From: JAVDCA01 sp035293985 | GTDB lineage: Bacteria > Pseudomonadota > Alphaproteobacteria > Rhizobiales > Xanthobacteraceae | Reading direction: 5' to 3' | DNA length: 64,000 nucleotides | NCBI GenBank assembly: GCA_035293985.1 | Contig: DATGLS010000032.1 | Coordinates: forward strand, 349,159-413,158 | Shown here: positions 35,452-43,595 of the stretch, in pieces | Position numbering within the stretch: position 1 is the first letter of the stretch | How the letters are laid out: every line of letters starts with the position of its first letter | Program-made: the position numbers and the translations under genes | Notes under the pieces: model-generated | Told to the model about the DNA's origin: nothing | The model's input: the letters and a program-made list of their open reading frames with translations, nothing else | The model's database searches: none

Positions 35452-35612
35452 GCTCCCCCGCTCCTGTCCGCCGAAGCCCGAAAGGCGAACGCGGATGCGG
35501 GGGAGGAACGCGCGCGAAGCGCGCAGGAGGGGGCAAGTCACCGGCGCATGAGCATGCGGCGACCCTCTCCAACTCTCCCCCGCAAGTGCGGGAGAGGAGC
35601 GCCTGAGCAAGC
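35452..35612. repeat. Dispersed intergenic repeat (CGCGCGAAGCGCGCAGGAGG family)
   Basis: Contains CGCGCGAAGCGCGCAGGAGG and CTCTCCCCCGCAAGTGCGGGAGAGG (imperfect hairpin). Shares its core with 31594-31735. It occupies the divergent region between a TctC gene and the MDR gene. Confidence 0.65.
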
Positions 35613-35699
35613 TGCCGGCACCCGGCCGCGCCCCATAGCGCCGGTCCGTTCCGCCATGTAACTTCCGCGCCGACCGAAAAGTGGAAGGAGAGAAACCCC

Positions 35700-36617
35700 A
35701 TGAAGGCCGTGTACATCGAGAAATTCGGCGGGCCGGAAGTCCTCAAATACGGCGAGGTGCCCGATCCGGTCGCCAAGCCCGGCGAGGTGGTGGTCGACGT
35801 CCACGCCGCGAGCGTCAACGGCGCCGACTGGAAGGTGCGCGCCGGCGACTACAAGCAGTCGACCTTTCCGCTCGGCCTCGGCCGCGATTTCGCCGGCGTG
35901 GTGTCGAGCGCCGGTGCCGGCGCCGACCTCAACGTCGGCGATGCGGTGTTCGGCGTGCTCGACGTCGGCCACGAAGGCGCCTATGCGGAGAAGCTCGCGA
36001 TCAAAGCCTCGATCATCGCCAAGAAGCCCGCCGCGCTGTCGGATATCGACGCCGCGGCGCTCGCGCTCACCGGCCTGACCGCGCTCGTTGCGGTCGAGGA
36101 TACGTTGCATTTGAAGCGCGGCGAGACGATCCTGATCCAGGGTGGCGCCGGCGGCGTTGCGAGCTTCGCGATCCAGCTCGCCAAGCATCTCGGCGCGCGC
36201 GTCATCACCACCACGAGCACGCCCAACCTCGACTATGTGCGCAGCCTCGGCCCCGACCAGGTGATCGACTACAAGACGCAGGATTTCACCAAGCTCGTGA
36301 AGGACGTCGATGCCGTGTTCGAGACGGTCGGCGGCGACGTGGCGATGCAGTCCTTCTCGGTGCTCAAATCGGGCGGGCGCGCCGCCTTCATCGCCTCCGG
36401 CGCCAAGGCGCCGACGCCGCCGCGCAGCGACGTGAGCTCGCTGCGGCCCGCCGTCAACCGCACGCGGGCGCACATGGAGCGCGTCGCCGACCTTTATCTC
36501 AAGGGCGCCGTGCGCGCGCCCGAGATCAAGCTGTTTCGCCTGTCGCAGGCCGCCGAGGCCCAGCGGGTGAGCGAGGGGCGGCACTTCCGCGGCAAGCTGG
36601 TGTTTCAGGTGCCCTAG
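35700..36617 (+). CDS. MDR-family NADP-dependent oxidoreductase (quinone oxidoreductase-like)
   Basis: A 305-residue medium-chain dehydrogenase/reductase of the zinc-free quinone-oxidoreductase type. MKAVYIEKFGGPEVLKYGEVPDP begins the GroES-like domain; GRDFAGVVSSAG and ALTGLTALVAVEDTLHLKRGETILIQGGAGGVASFAIQLAKHLGA is the NADP-binding region. The zinc-binding Cys/His of alcohol dehydrogenases are absent, as expected. Likely reduces quinones or enones. Start at 35700 follows GGAGAGAA. The IS1380-type element begins immediately after its stop codon (36618). Confidence 0.88.
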   Translation: MKAVYIEKFGGPEVLKYGEVPDPVAKPGEVVVDVHAASVNGADWKVRAGDYKQSTFPLGLGRDFAGVVSSAGAGADLNVGDAVFGVLDVGHEGAYAEKLAIKASIIAKKPAALSDIDAAALALTGLTALVAVEDTLHLKRGETILIQGGAGGVASFAIQLAKHLGARVITTTSTPNLDYVRSLGPDQVIDYKTQDFTKLVKDVDAVFETVGGDVAMQSFSVLKSGGRAAFIASGAKAPTPPRSDVSSLRPAVNRTRAHMERVADLYLKGAVRAPEIKLFRLSQAAEAQRVSEGRHFRGKLVFQVP

Positions 36618-37927
36618 CCTGGATTTCTCACCCAAATTAGGCGCATCGGGGCTCCGAATCAGCGAAAGTCGTTGTGCTGCAGCGACTTTTGGCGATTCAA
36701 AGAGAGAGCCCCGATGCCGACAGAGTGTAGAACAGAATCTTTTGATTTTGGAACGGTTGAAGGCCGGGCTGTGGACGCCGCGTTTGACGCCGGCCTGGTG
36801 ACATCGGATGCCGGCGCGTTGCTTCTGAAGGCGACGGATCGAGCGATTGGATTGATTGACCGATTTGCAGCATGCTTTCACGACGAGCGGCAACCGCATT
36901 TGATCGAGCACGAGGTTCGCACGCTGGTCGGGCAGCGGGTGTTTGCGATTGCGCTTGGCTACGAGGACCTCAACGACCATGACGAGCTGCGCCACGACCC
37001 GCTGATGGCAGTACTGGCCGGCAAGCTGACGACGAAGCGCGAGGAGTGCGCGCCAGTGGCGGGCAAGTCGACGCTCAACCGGCTGGAGCTGAGCACGATC
37101 GAGCCGACGCGCTATCACAAGATCAGCCATAATCCGGTGGCGATCAGGCACGTCTTTATCGACGTGTTCATCGAGAGGCATGCGCGAGCCCCACGGGAGA
37201 TCATTCTCGACCTCGATGCGACCGACGATCCGCTGCACGGCATGCAGGAGGGGCGGTTCTTCAATGCCTACTACGATTGCTACTGCTACCTGCCGCTCTA
37301 CGTATTCTGCGGGCGAGACCTGCTCGTCGCCAAGCTGCGAAGCGCCGACAAGGACGCGGCGGCCGGTGTGGTCGAGGAGGTGGCGCGCGTGGTGGCGCGC
37401 ATCCGCGCCAGCTGGCCGAAGACGCGCATCGTGTTGCGGGCCGACTCGGGCTTTGCCCGCGACGATCTGATGACCTGGTGCGAGGCCAATGACGTCGATT
37501 TCCTGCTGGGATTGGCGAAGAACGAGCGGCTCGCTGCCGAGATCGCCCCCGAGCTCGAGCTCGCCGCCGCCAAGAGCCGCTGCACCGGACGCGCCGAGCG
37601 CCGCTTCAGGAGCTTCAAATGGACGACGCGCGAGAGCTGGAGCCGCCCGCGCCGGGTCGTCGCCAAGGCGGAGTGGACCAACGGCGAGGCGAACCCGCGC
37701 TTCGTGGTCACCTCGCTCAAGCGCGAGGGGCCAAAGTATCTCTACGAGAAGGTCTACTGCGCCCGCGGCGAGATGGAGAACCGCATCAAGGAGTGCCAGC
37801 TCGACCTTTATGCGGATCGGTTCGCGTCCACCCGACGCCACGCAGCTGCGCGCTCTTGAAAATGTTCGCGAACCCCTCGGTCAATTCGTCACAATTGTGC
37901 GAAGATAGCGTGAGAAATCCGGGCTAG
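36614..37927. mobile_element. IS1380-family insertion sequence with internal deletion
   Basis: The element spans 36618-37923, bounded by inverted ends CCTGGATTTCTCAC (left) and GTGAGAAATCCGGG (right), 13 of 14 matching. CTAG occurs directly outside both ends (36614-36617 and 37924-37927) as a 4-base target duplication typical of this family. Its length is 1306 bases against about 1.65-1.7 kb for complete members; the lost segment removes the 3' end of the transposase gene. Insertion lies right after the stop of the MDR gene. Confidence 0.85.
36714..37859 (+). pseudogene. IS1380-family transposase, C-terminally truncated
   Basis: A 381-residue frame. The DDE catalytic residues are present: Asp in IILDLDATDDPLHG, Asp in RIVLRADSGFA, and Glu in YCARGEMENRIKE. 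The family normally continues for about 80 residues after NRIKECQLDLYADR; here the frame changes to unrelated FASTRRHAAARS. The deletion joins this point directly to the right end region. Probably inactive itself, but its ends could still be mobilised by an intact copy elsewhere. Confidence 0.85.
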
Positions 37928-38018
37928 CGTGGGCACCAGCGCCCGTTCGTCCGCGTGGCAAAATCGCTCACGCGCGGTTGGCTACCCGGACGGGCCGTAG
38001 AACGCGATTTTGCCCACC
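37928..38018. repeat. Dispersed intergenic repeat (GTAGGGTGGGCAAA family), rearranged copy
   Basis: Right end reads CGCGATTTTGCCCACCCTACGCC, the reverse of the GTAGGGTGGGCAAAATCGC end found at 51466; the left end starts GTGGGCACCAG. It fills the gap between the insertion sequence and the convergent TPR gene. A third copy lies at 42334-42473. Confidence 0.55.
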
Positions 38019-39065
38019 CTACGCCGCCTTTGTCAGCTCGGCGATCCGCTCGTCGATGGCGGCGAGATCCTCCCGCCACTCGGCCCGGCCGGGTACCCGC
38101 GTCACCAGCTCATGCACGATGCCGCGCGCGTCCCGATAGGTCGCGACCGCGCCGGCGCGGTCGCTGCTCGCCGCGAGCACGTCGGCGATCCGCGTGAGGC
38201 TGAGCGCAACGTCGCAGCGCAGGCCATCATTGTCCGGGGCGGCATCCGCGAGCGCGCGGCGGATCGCGAGCGCCTCGCGCAATGCCGCGAGCGCCCCCGC
38301 ATGGTCGGCCTTCTCGGCCAGCGCATCGCCGACCGCCATCAAGCTCCACGACACGTCGAGCCGCCGCTGCGCATTGTCGGGGTCGCGCTGCGCCAGCGCG
38401 CGGCGGATGGCGAGCGCCTCGGCAAAGCTCGTGAGCGCGCCATCGAGGTCGCGGCGCGCCATCAGCGCGCCGCCCAGGCCCGCGAGGCTCCACGAGACGT
38501 CGAGCGCCCAGGCGATATTGTCCGGGTTCTGCGCCGCGAGCCGGCGACGGATCGCGAGGCCCTCGCGGTAGAGTGCGAGCGCGCCGCCGAGGTTGCCTTG
38601 CGCCTCGAGCGCGCCTGCGACCGCGCTCAGCGTCCATGACGCCTCGCCGGGCCGGCGCCGCGCCGGCGCGCCCGCCGGGGCATTGCCCTGCAGGGTCGCG
38701 ATCGCGCTCCTGAGCACCAGCACCTCGGCGACGCGGGCCGCGACCCGCGCCACCTCGTCGCGCTTGGCCTTGTCGTCCGCATCGGCGTCGGCGATCGATC
38801 GGCGCACCGCGAGCTCCGCCCGCAGCGCCTCCAGCGCCGCCGCAAGCTCGCCCTGCGCGATCAGCACCTCGCCCAGGCGCTGCTGCGTCAGCACGCGCGC
38901 CGCGAGCCCGCGCGGCGTCGATTTTTCCGGCTCGGTCAGCGCATGGAGCAGATCAGCCGCCGCGCGATACTGCGCGAGGGCGCCGGTGAGATCGCCCTGT
39001 GCCCGCAGCGCGTCGCCACGCGCGTGCAGCGCAGCGTGCTGCGCGAAAACCGGGTCGGACGTCAT
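38019..39065 (-). CDS. TPR-repeat protein
   Basis: A 348-residue all-helical protein with about six tetratricopeptide-type repeats of 42-50 residues: each has the form 'GALxxYREALAIRRALAxxDPDNxxxxxDVSWSLxxLGDAL', as in the kinesin light-chain-like TPRs. It likely serves as protein-binding scaffold. Start at 39065 (MTSDPVFAQHAALHARGDAL); the upstream frame is antisense to another gene. It follows the gene at 39077 with an 11-base gap, suggesting one transcript. Partner unknown. Confidence 0.8.
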   Translation of the reverse strand: MTSDPVFAQHAALHARGDALRAQGDLTGALAQYRAAADLLHALTEPEKSTPRGLAARVLTQQRLGEVLIAQGELAAALEALRAELAVRRSIADADADDKAKRDEVARVAARVAEVLVLRSAIATLQGNAPAGAPARRRPGEASWTLSAVAGALEAQGNLGGALALYREGLAIRRRLAAQNPDNIAWALDVSWSLAGLGGALMARRDLDGALTSFAEALAIRRALAQRDPDNAQRRLDVSWSLMAVGDALAEKADHAGALAALREALAIRRALADAAPDNDGLRCDVALSLTRIADVLAASSDRAGAVATYRDARGIVHELVTRVPGRAEWREDLAAIDERIAELTKAA

Positions 39066-39076
39066 CGCGGTGCCGG

Positions 39077-39829
39077 TCAGCGCGTGGGCTCGTTCTCGCG
39101 CGCCTTGGACTCGCGTGCCTTCGCCTTGGCGGCGCGATGGAGGTGGCGATAGGTGCCGTCGAACACGGTCGACGTCGACGAGGTCCAGTGCGTGTCCGAT
39201 CCGAGCGTGTCGCGGCTCGCATGGATGCGGCGCGCCTGCAGCTCGCGCTCGGCCGCCTCCTCCTCGCTCATCGGGACGATCTCGAAGTCCGGCTCGGCCG
39301 GCACCACGACGATCTGCAGCATCGGCTCGCCTGGGCGGAAGATGTGCGTGCGCCCCTCCGGCGGCGACTTGAAGATGAGGAAGTTCACCATCGGCCACCA
39401 ACGCCGCAGCAGCGCCGGCACCGCGATCGGCGTCGTGTCGGTGAAGTCGGTGTAGAAGCGCGGATGCGGCTCGGTGCGGATCGCCATGCCTTCCGGGACC
39501 TTGAGGTCGAGGAGCAGCTGATAAGAGTAGAACTTCTCGCCGAAGGTGCGGAACGGCGGCCAGGCGACCCCGGTGCCGGGATTAGGCCCGAAATCGCCGT
39601 CGAGGATGAGCTTGCCCTCGCGCGTCGAGACATGCAGCTCGTTGTCGTGCGGATAGAAGATCTCGATGCCGTATTGCGCGCTCTCGGAGAACGGCACGCA
39701 GTGCCACGGCTGCTCGCGATTGCCGTCGCGGCGCGGCTCGGAGGTGCCGCCCCAGCCGGGGATTTCCATCTTGGTGCGCCGCGGCGCGAGCTTCGGCTTG
39801 TACAGCCGGGTTTTGACTTGGTGGGTCAT
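39077..39829 (-). CDS. Hypothetical protein, possibly DUF6065-like
   Basis: A 250-residue cytoplasmic protein. Central part: WHCVPFSESAQYGIEIFYPHDNEL, FYSYQLLLDLKVPEGMAIRTEPHPRFYTD and ALLRRWWPMVNFLIFKSPPEGRTHIFRPGEPMLQIVVVP, a beta-rich pattern with many aromatics that reminds me of the DUF6065 family; that assignment is weak. The C-terminus is charged (HRAAKAKARESKARENEP). Lies upstream of the TPR gene on the same strand. Confidence 0.6.
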   Translation of the reverse strand: MTHQVKTRLYKPKLAPRRTKMEIPGWGGTSEPRRDGNREQPWHCVPFSESAQYGIEIFYPHDNELHVSTREGKLILDGDFGPNPGTGVAWPPFRTFGEKFYSYQLLLDLKVPEGMAIRTEPHPRFYTDFTDTTPIAVPALLRRWWPMVNFLIFKSPPEGRTHIFRPGEPMLQIVVVPAEPDFEIVPMSEEEAAERELQARRIHASRDTLGSDTHWTSSTSTVFDGTYRHLHRAAKAKARESKARENEPTR

Positions 39830-39856
39830 TTGTCATCCCCCCTGGTTAGGGCATTG

Positions 39857-39884
39857 GCGGCAGGCGGGTTTGTCCGCCTGCCGC
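39857..39884 (-). terminator. GC-rich hairpin after His-rich gene 1
   Basis: GCGGCAGGCGG-(6)-CCGCCTGCCGC is a perfect 11-bp stem about 28 bases after the stop of the His-rich gene at 39912. No T-run follows on either strand, so it may be a weak terminator or an mRNA 3' stabiliser. Confidence 0.5.
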
Positions 39885-39911
39885 GGTCTCGTCACCTGTC
39901 GTCGGTGAACC

Positions 39912-40238
39912 TCAGGTGCTGAAATGATGGTGGTGGTGGTGGTGATGATGGTGGTGATGGTGACGCGGCTTCTTCACGCGATGGTGGTGATGATGATGGG
40001 AGTGGTGGTGATGATGCCTCATGCCAGCAACCTGCGTCGGGCGCTCCTCGCTGCCGGCCGCGGCCACATCGGCTGCGCGCAACGCCGCGAGTGCATTCGG
40101 GATCGGATCGAGCAACGCGGCGTATGAGTGCGCGCTCGTCGTATCCGCTGCAGGCGTCGCGGCCGGAGCCGCCTGCGCCTGGTCAACGACAGCCAGGCCC
40201 GTGAGGGCGCCGATGACGCCGACGATCTTTTTGTCCAT
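39912..40238 (-). CDS. Poly-histidine protein, copy 1
   Basis: A 108-residue protein. The N-terminus MDKKIVGVIGALTGLAVVDQAQA looks like a short signal peptide (cleavage AQA-AP), followed by an Ala/Pro linker, the motif LLDPIPNALAALRAAD shared with copy 2, and a C-terminus with about 24 His in runs of 5, 6 and 13. Such tails bind Ni, Zn, Cu or Co. GGAG lies about nine bases before the ATG. The paralog is directly upstream. Metal storage or buffering in the periplasm is an inference. Confidence 0.8.
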   Translation of the reverse strand: MDKKIVGVIGALTGLAVVDQAQAAPAATPAADTTSAHSYAALLDPIPNALAALRAADVAAAGSEERPTQVAGMRHHHHHSHHHHHHRVKKPRHHHHHHHHHHHHHFST

Positions 40239-40295
40239 GAAGCTTCTCTCCGGTTTACCCCACCGTGCGCGCCAAGCCGTAAGAACAGGTCGTAA

Positions 40296-40330
40296 AGAAA
40301 AAGCCGCGTGGCCATCGCGGCCACGCGGCT
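40296..40330 (-). terminator. Rho-independent terminator of His-rich gene 2
   Basis: On the minus strand, AGCCGCGTGGCC-(5)-GGCCACGCGGCT forms a perfect 12-bp stem followed by TTTTTCTTTAC. It lies 10 bases after the stop of the gene at 40341. It separates the two His-rich genes transcriptionally, so copy 1 presumably has its own promoter within 40239-40300. Confidence 0.85.
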
Positions 40331-40340
40331 CCACTCCTCA

Positions 40341-40724
40341 TCACGGATTGAGGAAATGATGGTGGTGATGGTGGTGGTGGTGATGATGCCCGAAGCGGAT
40401 GCCGGGCACGCGGATGATGACCCGGTGGTGGTGATGATGATGATGGTGATGCCACCACCGCGACCGCCAGCGGGAATGGTGATGGTGGTGATACCCCGCC
40501 ACTTGCACGTTGCCCTGCTGGCCATCGACCGCCTGATCTTGGGCTGCCGCCATATCGGCCGCCCGCAACGCGGCGAGGGCGTTCGGAATCGGATCGAGCA
40601 ACTCCGCATATGAACGGACGTTCATCGGATCGGGCGTCTGCGTGGCTGGAGTGGCCTGCGCGCCCTGATCCATCGCTGCTAGCCCCGTAATGGCGCCAAT
40701 GACGCCGACGATCTTCTTGTCCAT
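40341..40724 (-). CDS. Poly-histidine protein, copy 2
   Basis: A 127-residue paralog of copy 1: same MDKKIVGVIGA start, same LLDPIPNALAALRAAD block, and His runs of 5, 9 and 11 separated by Arg/Trp-rich (SRWRSRWW) and hydrophobic (RVIIRVPGIRFG) segments. The final residues are FLNP versus FST in copy 1. A clear terminator follows. GGGAAG precedes the ATG by about six bases. Likely exported metal-binding protein; no metal transporter or metallo-enzyme gene is adjacent. Confidence 0.8.
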   Translation of the reverse strand: MDKKIVGVIGAITGLAAMDQGAQATPATQTPDPMNVRSYAELLDPIPNALAALRAADMAAAQDQAVDGQQGNVQVAGYHHHHHSRWRSRWWHHHHHHHHHRVIIRVPGIRFGHHHHHHHHHHHFLNP

Positions 40725-41078
40725 GGGTGCTTCCCTCTGGGTTGAGCCAAATGCAAGTAAGGCATGGCAGGACATTCTCTGGCACGCCTGCACAGCAAAA
40801 CCAAGCTGGCCCCGGTTGGTTCCGACTACTGCGGGTTGAATAGCACCCGCACCAGCCGCCCCGCGCCGACCCTACATCCACAGACGCGCCGGTGCACAAG
40901 TGCCTGATTCCCCGCTATTCACAGCGCCGCCGCGTTGACCCGCTTTCTCGCCTGCGTTGCACTCTTGCGCCACTGAAGTCGACCAGGATGCGGCGTGGGG
41001 CGCGGTCGATGATCACACCACCGAGTACAAAAACGCGCTTGAATTCACGCTTGCGCGGCGGCGGAGAGCGCTGACGCG
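40725..41078. other. 354-base gene-free stretch
   Basis: Contains the promoter region of His-rich gene 2 and of the HicB-like gene at 41079. No repeat family, hairpin terminator or credible short gene was found; a 60-codon frame at 40892-41074 has an arginine-rich, non-protein-like composition. Confidence 0.4.
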
Positions 41079-41324
41079 ATGCGCCCCTTCATCGCCGTGA
41101 TCCGCAGGCAATCGGACACCGACTTCTGCGCCTCGTTTCCGGATCTTCCGGGCTGCGTCGCCTGCGGTGCGACCATCGCGGAGGCGCAGCAGAATGCCCA
41201 GCGCACGCTCGCCGTGCTGTGCGCCGCCGGCATGCCGCTCCCCGAGCCGTCCTACCTGCACGATCTCGATGCGCGGCGCGCATGCACCGATGGGCTTGTC
41301 GTGCTGATCGCGCCGCCGGACTAG
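41079..41324 (+). CDS. Orphan HicB-like protein, copy 1
   Basis: An 81-residue protein of the HicB-like antitoxin fold: MRPFIAVIRRQSDTDFCASFPDLPGCVACGATIAEAQQNAQRTL matches the 'FPDLPGC...G.T..EA..NA' pattern of the dsRBD-like HicB half. It lacks the DNA-binding helix (ribbon-helix-helix or HTH) seen in full HicB and no HicA gene is adjacent on either side. A paralog at 44517 shares the N-terminus and the last 14 residues DGLVxLIAPP. The function without a toxin is unknown. Confidence 0.75.
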   Translation: MRPFIAVIRRQSDTDFCASFPDLPGCVACGATIAEAQQNAQRTLAVLCAAGMPLPEPSYLHDLDARRACTDGLVVLIAPPD

Positions 41325-41349
41325 CGCCGGACGCGCGTGACCTGCCGCG

Positions 41350-42318
41350 TCATTGCACCGTGATGCCCGCCTCCTTGATCGCGGGCGCCCAGCGGGCGAT
41401 CTCGGCCTTCTGCTTGGCGGCGAGCGCCGCCGGCGTCTGCTCGTTCGCCGGCCACACCTCCTGCCCCACCGCCTTGAACCGCGCCTGCACCTTCGGATCG
41501 GCCAGCGCCGCGCGCACCGCGGCGTTCAGCTTGGCGATCACCTCGTCCGGCGTGCCTTTCGGGACCCAGATGCCGTGCCAGAAGCTCGCGTCGATATCAG
41601 TGATGCCGAGCTCATCGAGGGTCGGTACCTCCGGCGCCGCCCACCAGCGCTTGGGTTGCAGCACCGCATAGGCCTTGAGCTGACCCTCGCGCACGTAGTT
41701 GAGATAGGTCGCGGCCTGGCCGAACGCGAAGTCGATGTGGTCGCCGAGCATGTCCTGCACCAGCGGCGCGCCCCCGCGATACGGCACGATCTGGAACGTG
41801 ACGCCGGTGTGCTTCTCGAAGATGCGCGCCGCGACGTCGGTCGGGCCGCCGACCCCGACCGTGCCCATGGTCGCCTTGCCGTTCTGGCTCTTGAGCCAGG
41901 CCATCAGCGCTGCGAGGTCGTTCGCCGGCAATGACTTCCGGGCGATGATCCAGATCGGCGTGTCGGCGACGAGGGCGACGGGCGCGAAGTCGTTCACGAC
42001 GTCGTAGTTGAGCTTCATGATGGCGGGATTGAACACGTGCGTCTGCACGTGGCCGATCGCGACCGTGTAGCCGTCCGCGGCCGCGTGCGCGACGCGGCCG
42101 ACGCCGATGCTGCCGCCGGCGCCGGTGATGTTCTCGATCACCACCGGCTGGCCGAGGCTCGCCTGCATGCGCTCGGCGAGAATGCGCGCAATCGTGTCGG
42201 TCGGCCCGCCCGCCGGATACGGCACGATCATGGTGACGGGCCGCGCGGGGTAGGTCTGGGCGACGGCGGCAGATGCGAGTGCGATGGCAAGGCAAGCGAG
42301 GGCAAGCAACTTCTTCAT
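41350..42318 (-). CDS. TctC/Bug-type binding protein, orphan 3
   Basis: A 322-residue TctC/Bug receptor, signal peptide MKKLLALACLAIALASAAVA. Core segments: YPARPVTMIVPYPAGGPTDTIARILAERM, IENITGAGGSIGVGRVAHAAADGYTVAIG, and QIVPYRGGAPLVQDMLGDHIDF. Start at 42318 has GGAG eight bases upstream. No tctAB neighbour. A c-type cytochrome gene lies upstream on the same strand, separated by a repeat. Confidence 0.92.
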   Translation of the reverse strand: MKKLLALACLAIALASAAVAQTYPARPVTMIVPYPAGGPTDTIARILAERMQASLGQPVVIENITGAGGSIGVGRVAHAAADGYTVAIGHVQTHVFNPAIMKLNYDVVNDFAPVALVADTPIWIIARKSLPANDLAALMAWLKSQNGKATMGTVGVGGPTDVAARIFEKHTGVTFQIVPYRGGAPLVQDMLGDHIDFAFGQAATYLNYVREGQLKAYAVLQPKRWWAAPEVPTLDELGITDIDASFWHGIWVPKGTPDEVIAKLNAAVRAALADPKVQARFKAVGQEVWPANEQTPAALAAKQKAEIARWAPAIKEAGITVQ

Positions 42319-42333
42319 GTGACGCTCCGGTTT

Positions 42334-42473
42334 GTAGGGTGGGCAAAGGCGGCCGAGTCGTTGCACGGCGTCAGACCCGCCGTACCCACGCGGTGAAGCG
42401 CGTCCGCGTGGGCACGGCGGGTTTGACTGCGTGCCACGGTCGAAAGACCTCGGCCGCCTTTGCCCACCCTACG
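42334..42473. repeat. Dispersed intergenic repeat with perfect 24-base inverted ends
   Basis: GTAGGGTGGGCAAAGGCGG at 42334 and its exact complement ending at 42473 form a 24-base perfect inverted repeat around about 92 bases that themselves contain GCGGGTTTGACTGCG-type sequence. Same family as 51466-51566 and 37928-38018. It would form a long stem in RNA between the cytochrome and TctC genes. Confidence 0.75.
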
Positions 42474-42474
42474 G

Positions 42475-43407
42475 TTACGGCGCGCGCGAGCCGACATAGG
42501 CGGCGATCGCCAGCATGTCGTCGACGTCGAGCTTGTCGACCACCTGGCGCATCAGCGCCGCCGAGGTGCCGACGCGCTCGCCGTTCTGCATGCTCCACAG
42601 CTGGCGCACGATGTAGTCCGGATGGTGGCCCGCGATCCCCGGCACGTCGCCGAGCCCTTGCAGCGTCGCCCCGTGGCAGATCGCGCAGGGCAGCGTCTTG
42701 CCGCCGCCGGTCGCGACCAGCGCCTCGCCGCGGGCGAGGCTGCCTCTCGGCACATAGGCGACGAAGCCCGAGCGCGGATCGCGGTTGAGCACGATATCCT
42801 CGTCCTCGGGCACCTCGATGATGCGCGCGCCGATCGGCTCGGTGCCGCCGTCGGGATGCACCAGCCGCTTGTTGCCTTTGGCGATGTAGGTTTTCGGCAC
42901 GGTGTCGGTCTCGACCACGCGGATCCACGGACGCGGCTTGAGCGATGCGAAGTAGTCGGCGGCCGCGCGCACGTCCGCGTCGCTGATCGTCTGCGCGATG
43001 GCGATCATCACGCCCGAGCCCTTGCGGTCGCCGCGCTTGTAGTCGGCCATCTGGCGGATGAAGTAAGCGGCCGGCAGGCCCGCGAGATAGGCCGACTCGT
43101 CGTGCCCGGTACCGGTCGGCAGATGGCACGACCCGCAGGCACGCACATTGTGCGCCTTGTCGCCATGCGCGACCACTGCCGGCATCGGCGGATGCAAATC
43201 GGGATACCAGTCGGGCGGGTTGAACAGGTCGTCGATCTGCGCGCGGGTGAGCGAGAGCGCGCTGCCCGGTGCCGTCTTCGGCCCGCCGTCGTCGCGCGCC
43301 GGCGGCTGCACCTTGTCGGTCGCCGGAAACGCCCAGTCGGGGCGCTCGGCCGCGAGCGCCGCGGCGGGCGCGAGCACGAGCAGCAGAATGCCGACGAGAC
43401 ACTTCAT
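42475..43407 (-). CDS. Periplasmic dihaem cytochrome c (c4-like)
   Basis: A 310-residue exported cytochrome with signal peptide MKCLVGILLLVLAPAAALA. Two haem-binding sites are CGSCH (91-95) and CAICH (241-245), 150 residues apart. Candidate axial Met residues lie in IRQMADYKRGDRKGSGVMIAI and LMRQVVDKLDV. The two-domain arrangement with a long beta-rich insertion (160-235) is like soluble electron-transfer cytochromes of the c4/c553 type. Partner oxidoreductase is not in the window. Confidence 0.87.
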   Translation of the reverse strand: MKCLVGILLLVLAPAAALAAERPDWAFPATDKVQPPARDDGGPKTAPGSALSLTRAQIDDLFNPPDWYPDLHPPMPAVVAHGDKAHNVRACGSCHLPTGTGHDESAYLAGLPAAYFIRQMADYKRGDRKGSGVMIAIAQTISDADVRAAADYFASLKPRPWIRVVETDTVPKTYIAKGNKRLVHPDGGTEPIGARIIEVPEDEDIVLNRDPRSGFVAYVPRGSLARGEALVATGGGKTLPCAICHGATLQGLGDVPGIAGHHPDYIVRQLWSMQNGERVGTSAALMRQVVDKLDVDDMLAIAAYVGSRAP

Positions 43408-43595
43408 CTATGACCCTCCCCACCGGCGTTTATGGAACGGACGCCTTTCCGGGGATCATGGTCCGCCGGCTGCGCACTGGCAATCGGGCGCGATCGTCAC
43501 GCCGTGCGTGTGTGGTCCGCGCGTTGACGGCACTTTACCTCTGGTCGAATTCTGATGATAATTACCGGCAAGTTGTCGGATCGGAGGGGGACGCC

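Noticed and set aside
35538..37841. A 767-codon minus-strand frame across the MDR gene and the insertion sequence
   Set aside because: Shadow frame antisense to two recognised genes, with atypical composition.
39920..40470. CAT/GTG-rich tandem repeats resembling a microsatellite or CRISPR-like array
   Set aside because: They are codons for poly-histidine within two real genes; there are no direct repeats with unique spacers.
41079..41324. A HicAB toxin-antitoxin system
   Set aside because: Only HicB-like halves exist; no frame with a HicA-type (YcfA) motif is found beside either copy.
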